A stretch of 6,588 bases of DNA from Coriobacteriales bacterium (GTDB lineage: Bacteria; Actinomycetota; Coriobacteriia; Coriobacteriales; CADBOM01), in the NCBI GenBank assembly GCA_017515355.1, contig JAFWGD010000191.1:1-6588 (forward strand). Reading direction: 5' to 3'. The notes under the pieces are model-generated. The model made no database searches. It saw only the letters and a program-made list of their open reading frames with translations, and was not told the origin of the DNA. The position numbers and the translations under genes are program-made. Of this stretch, positions 5,595-6,588 are shown piece after piece (the stretch's first letter is position 1; every line of letters starts with the position of its first letter).

Positions 5595-5622
5595 CCGCGC
5601 GCAGGCATGGCCCAACGCGCGG
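5595..5622 (-). other. Strong GC hairpin between metG and tatD
   Basis: CCGCGCG at 5622-5616 (minus strand) is perfectly complementary to CGCGCGG at 5601-5595. Inside the 14-base loop a further GGC/GCC pairing is possible. It begins 18 bases after the metG stop and lies 20 bases before the tatD Shine-Dalgarno. No U-tract follows, so it looks like an attenuator, a Rho-type or leaky terminator, or an mRNA-stabilising end rather than a classical terminator. Confidence 0.5.
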
Positions 5623-5640
5623 TGGTGCAATCTGTTCGAG

Positions 5641-6588
5641 CTATTCGAGGCCGAGGTCGGCGACGTTGAGCCTCGGGAAGAGCGGGGCGCACTTGGTGAC
5701 GGGATTGCCGGCGGGCAGCAGTCCCCATGCGGAGACGTCCTCGAGATCGACGATCTCGGTTACTCCCGAAAGACCGATGCTTTCGAAGGCGATCTCGGAG
5801 GTATTCGGCATGAACGGCGCATAGTAGCACGCGAGGAGCCTGATGGCCTCGAGGGTGTTGTAGATGACGAACGCGAGGTCGGTGCCGAGGGACTCGTCCT
5901 TCGCGAGGTTCCACGGGGCCATTTCCTCGATGTAGGCGTTTGCGCGCTGGGAGAGCTTGCTTGCCGCCGCGGCCGCATCGGTGAAGGCTACGTCGTTGAA
6001 TGCCTGCGAGTACTCGGCGTAGATGCCTTCGGCAACATCCTTCAGCGGGTTGCCGTGCTTGGCCTCCATGGCCGCGTAATCCTCAGCGGAAAGCTCGGGA
6101 ACCTTGCCGCCGAAGTACTTGACCGCCATGTTGAAGGCGCGCGAGCAGAGGTTGCCCCAGGTGTTCGCGAGGTCTGCGTTGTAGACCTGCACCATGCGCT
6201 CCATCGAGATCGAGCCGTCGTTGCCGAACGGCACGTCGGTCAGGAAGTAGTAACGATACGCGTCGAGGCCGAAGATAGCGATGAGGTCGGCTGGAGAGAC
6301 GGCGTTGCCGGTGGACTTGCTCATCTTCTCGCCCTTGGTGAGCAGGAAGCCGTGCGCGAACACGTGCTCGGGCAGCGGCAGCCCGGCGGCCATGAGCATG
6401 GCCGGCCAGATCACGCAGTGGAAGCGGATGATGTCCTTGCCGATGAAGTGGTAGTTCGCCGGCCACAGGCGCTCGAACTGCTCGGCCTTTTCGGGGTCGC
6501 CGTAGCCCATGGCGGTGATGTAGTTGATGAGCGCGTCGACCCACACGTAGGTCACGTGGCCCTCGTCAAAGGGCAGCGGGACACCCCA
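5641..6588 (-). CDS. metG: Methionyl-tRNA synthetase, C-terminal part (5' end outside window)
   Basis: Class I aminoacyl-tRNA synthetase that charges tRNA-Met, including the initiator. About 315 codons are visible, running in from the window edge as WGVPLPFDEGHVTYVWVDAL, which is catalytic-domain sequence, so no start is present. The conserved block YHFIGKDIIRFHCVIWPAML is followed by the signature KMSKS at 6327-6313, which stabilises the adenylate transition state. The rest, from about KVPEL onward, is the helical anticodon-binding domain, including NAYIEEMAPWNLAKD. The protein ends with PLFPRLNVADLGLE and a TAG stop, right after the anticodon-binding domain. It therefore lacks the C-terminal EMAP/Trbp111-like tRNA-binding and dimerisation domain found in B. 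subtilis MetS and E. coli MetG, as in the monomeric type. tatD follows after 78 bases containing a hairpin. Any T-box or other upstream control would lie outside the window. Identification is secure. Confidence 0.97.
   Translation of the reverse strand, partial: WGVPLPFDEGHVTYVWVDALINYITAMGYGDPEKAEQFERLWPANYHFIGKDIIRFHCVIWPAMLMAAGLPLPEHVFAHGFLLTKGEKMSKSTGNAVSPADLIAIFGLDAYRYYFLTDVPFGNDGSISMERMVQVYNADLANTWGNLCSRAFNMAVKYFGGKVPELSAEDYAAMEAKHGNPLKDVAEGIYAEYSQAFNDVAFTDAAAAASKLSQRANAYIEEMAPWNLAKDESLGTDLAFVIYNTLEAIRLLACYYAPFMPNTSEIAFESIGLSGVTEIVDLEDVSAWGLLPAGNPVTKCAPLFPRLNVADLGLE

Noticed and set aside
5006..5914. 302-codon open frame on the minus strand spanning the metG-tatD junction
   Set aside because: It is an Arg-rich out-of-frame shadow of both metG and tatD, has no family motif and would span two well-supported genes.

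Overview
The window is a compact, high-GC (roughly 58-60% by eye) bacterial housekeeping segment. Every protein gene and the one RNA gene that I can support lie on the minus strand. Read in the direction of transcription (high to low coordinates) the order is metG (3' part), tatD, an iron-sulfur-flavoprotein-like reductase, rsmA/ksgA, veg, the signal recognition particle RNA gene (ffs), a dedA-family membrane protein, and dnaX (5' part). Protein coding plus ffs fill almost everything; no gap exceeds about 110 bases.

The layout resembles two clusters that sit near the replication origin in Bacillus subtilis: metS-yabD(tatD)-yabE-rnmV-ksgA-yabG-veg, and scr(SRP RNA)-dnaX. Here they are joined into one co-directional run. 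A flavoprotein gene sits where rnmV would be, and a dedA gene separates ffs from dnaX. A Veg protein (typical of Firmicutes and some relatives) together with a short 4.5S-type SRP RNA lacking an Alu domain (typical of Actinomycetota and Gram-negatives) and high GC suggests a Coriobacteriia-like actinobacterium. This is an inference, not a proof.

The genes serve translation and its quality control (MetG charges tRNA-Met, RsmA dimethylates 16S rRNA, TatD is a nuclease-type hydrolase), membrane protein targeting (SRP RNA), envelope lipid handling (DedA) and replication (DnaX clamp loader). The flavoprotein is the only member without an obvious housekeeping link. Likely transcription units are metG-tatD, the flavoprotein with rsmA (overlapping genes, so translationally coupled), and veg-ffs-dedA-dnaX starting at an extended -10 promoter before veg. 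None of the inter-gene hairpins carries a U-tract, so read-through across the whole run is possible.

I found no mobile element, CRISPR array, tRNA or new multi-gene system. The points most worth a second look are an Asp in place of one zinc-ligand Cys in DnaX, an archaeal-Isf-style C-x2-C-x2-C-x5-C motif in the flavoprotein behind a long acidic tail, and the SRP RNA ending 13 bases before a dedA start codon that has no Shine-Dalgarno.
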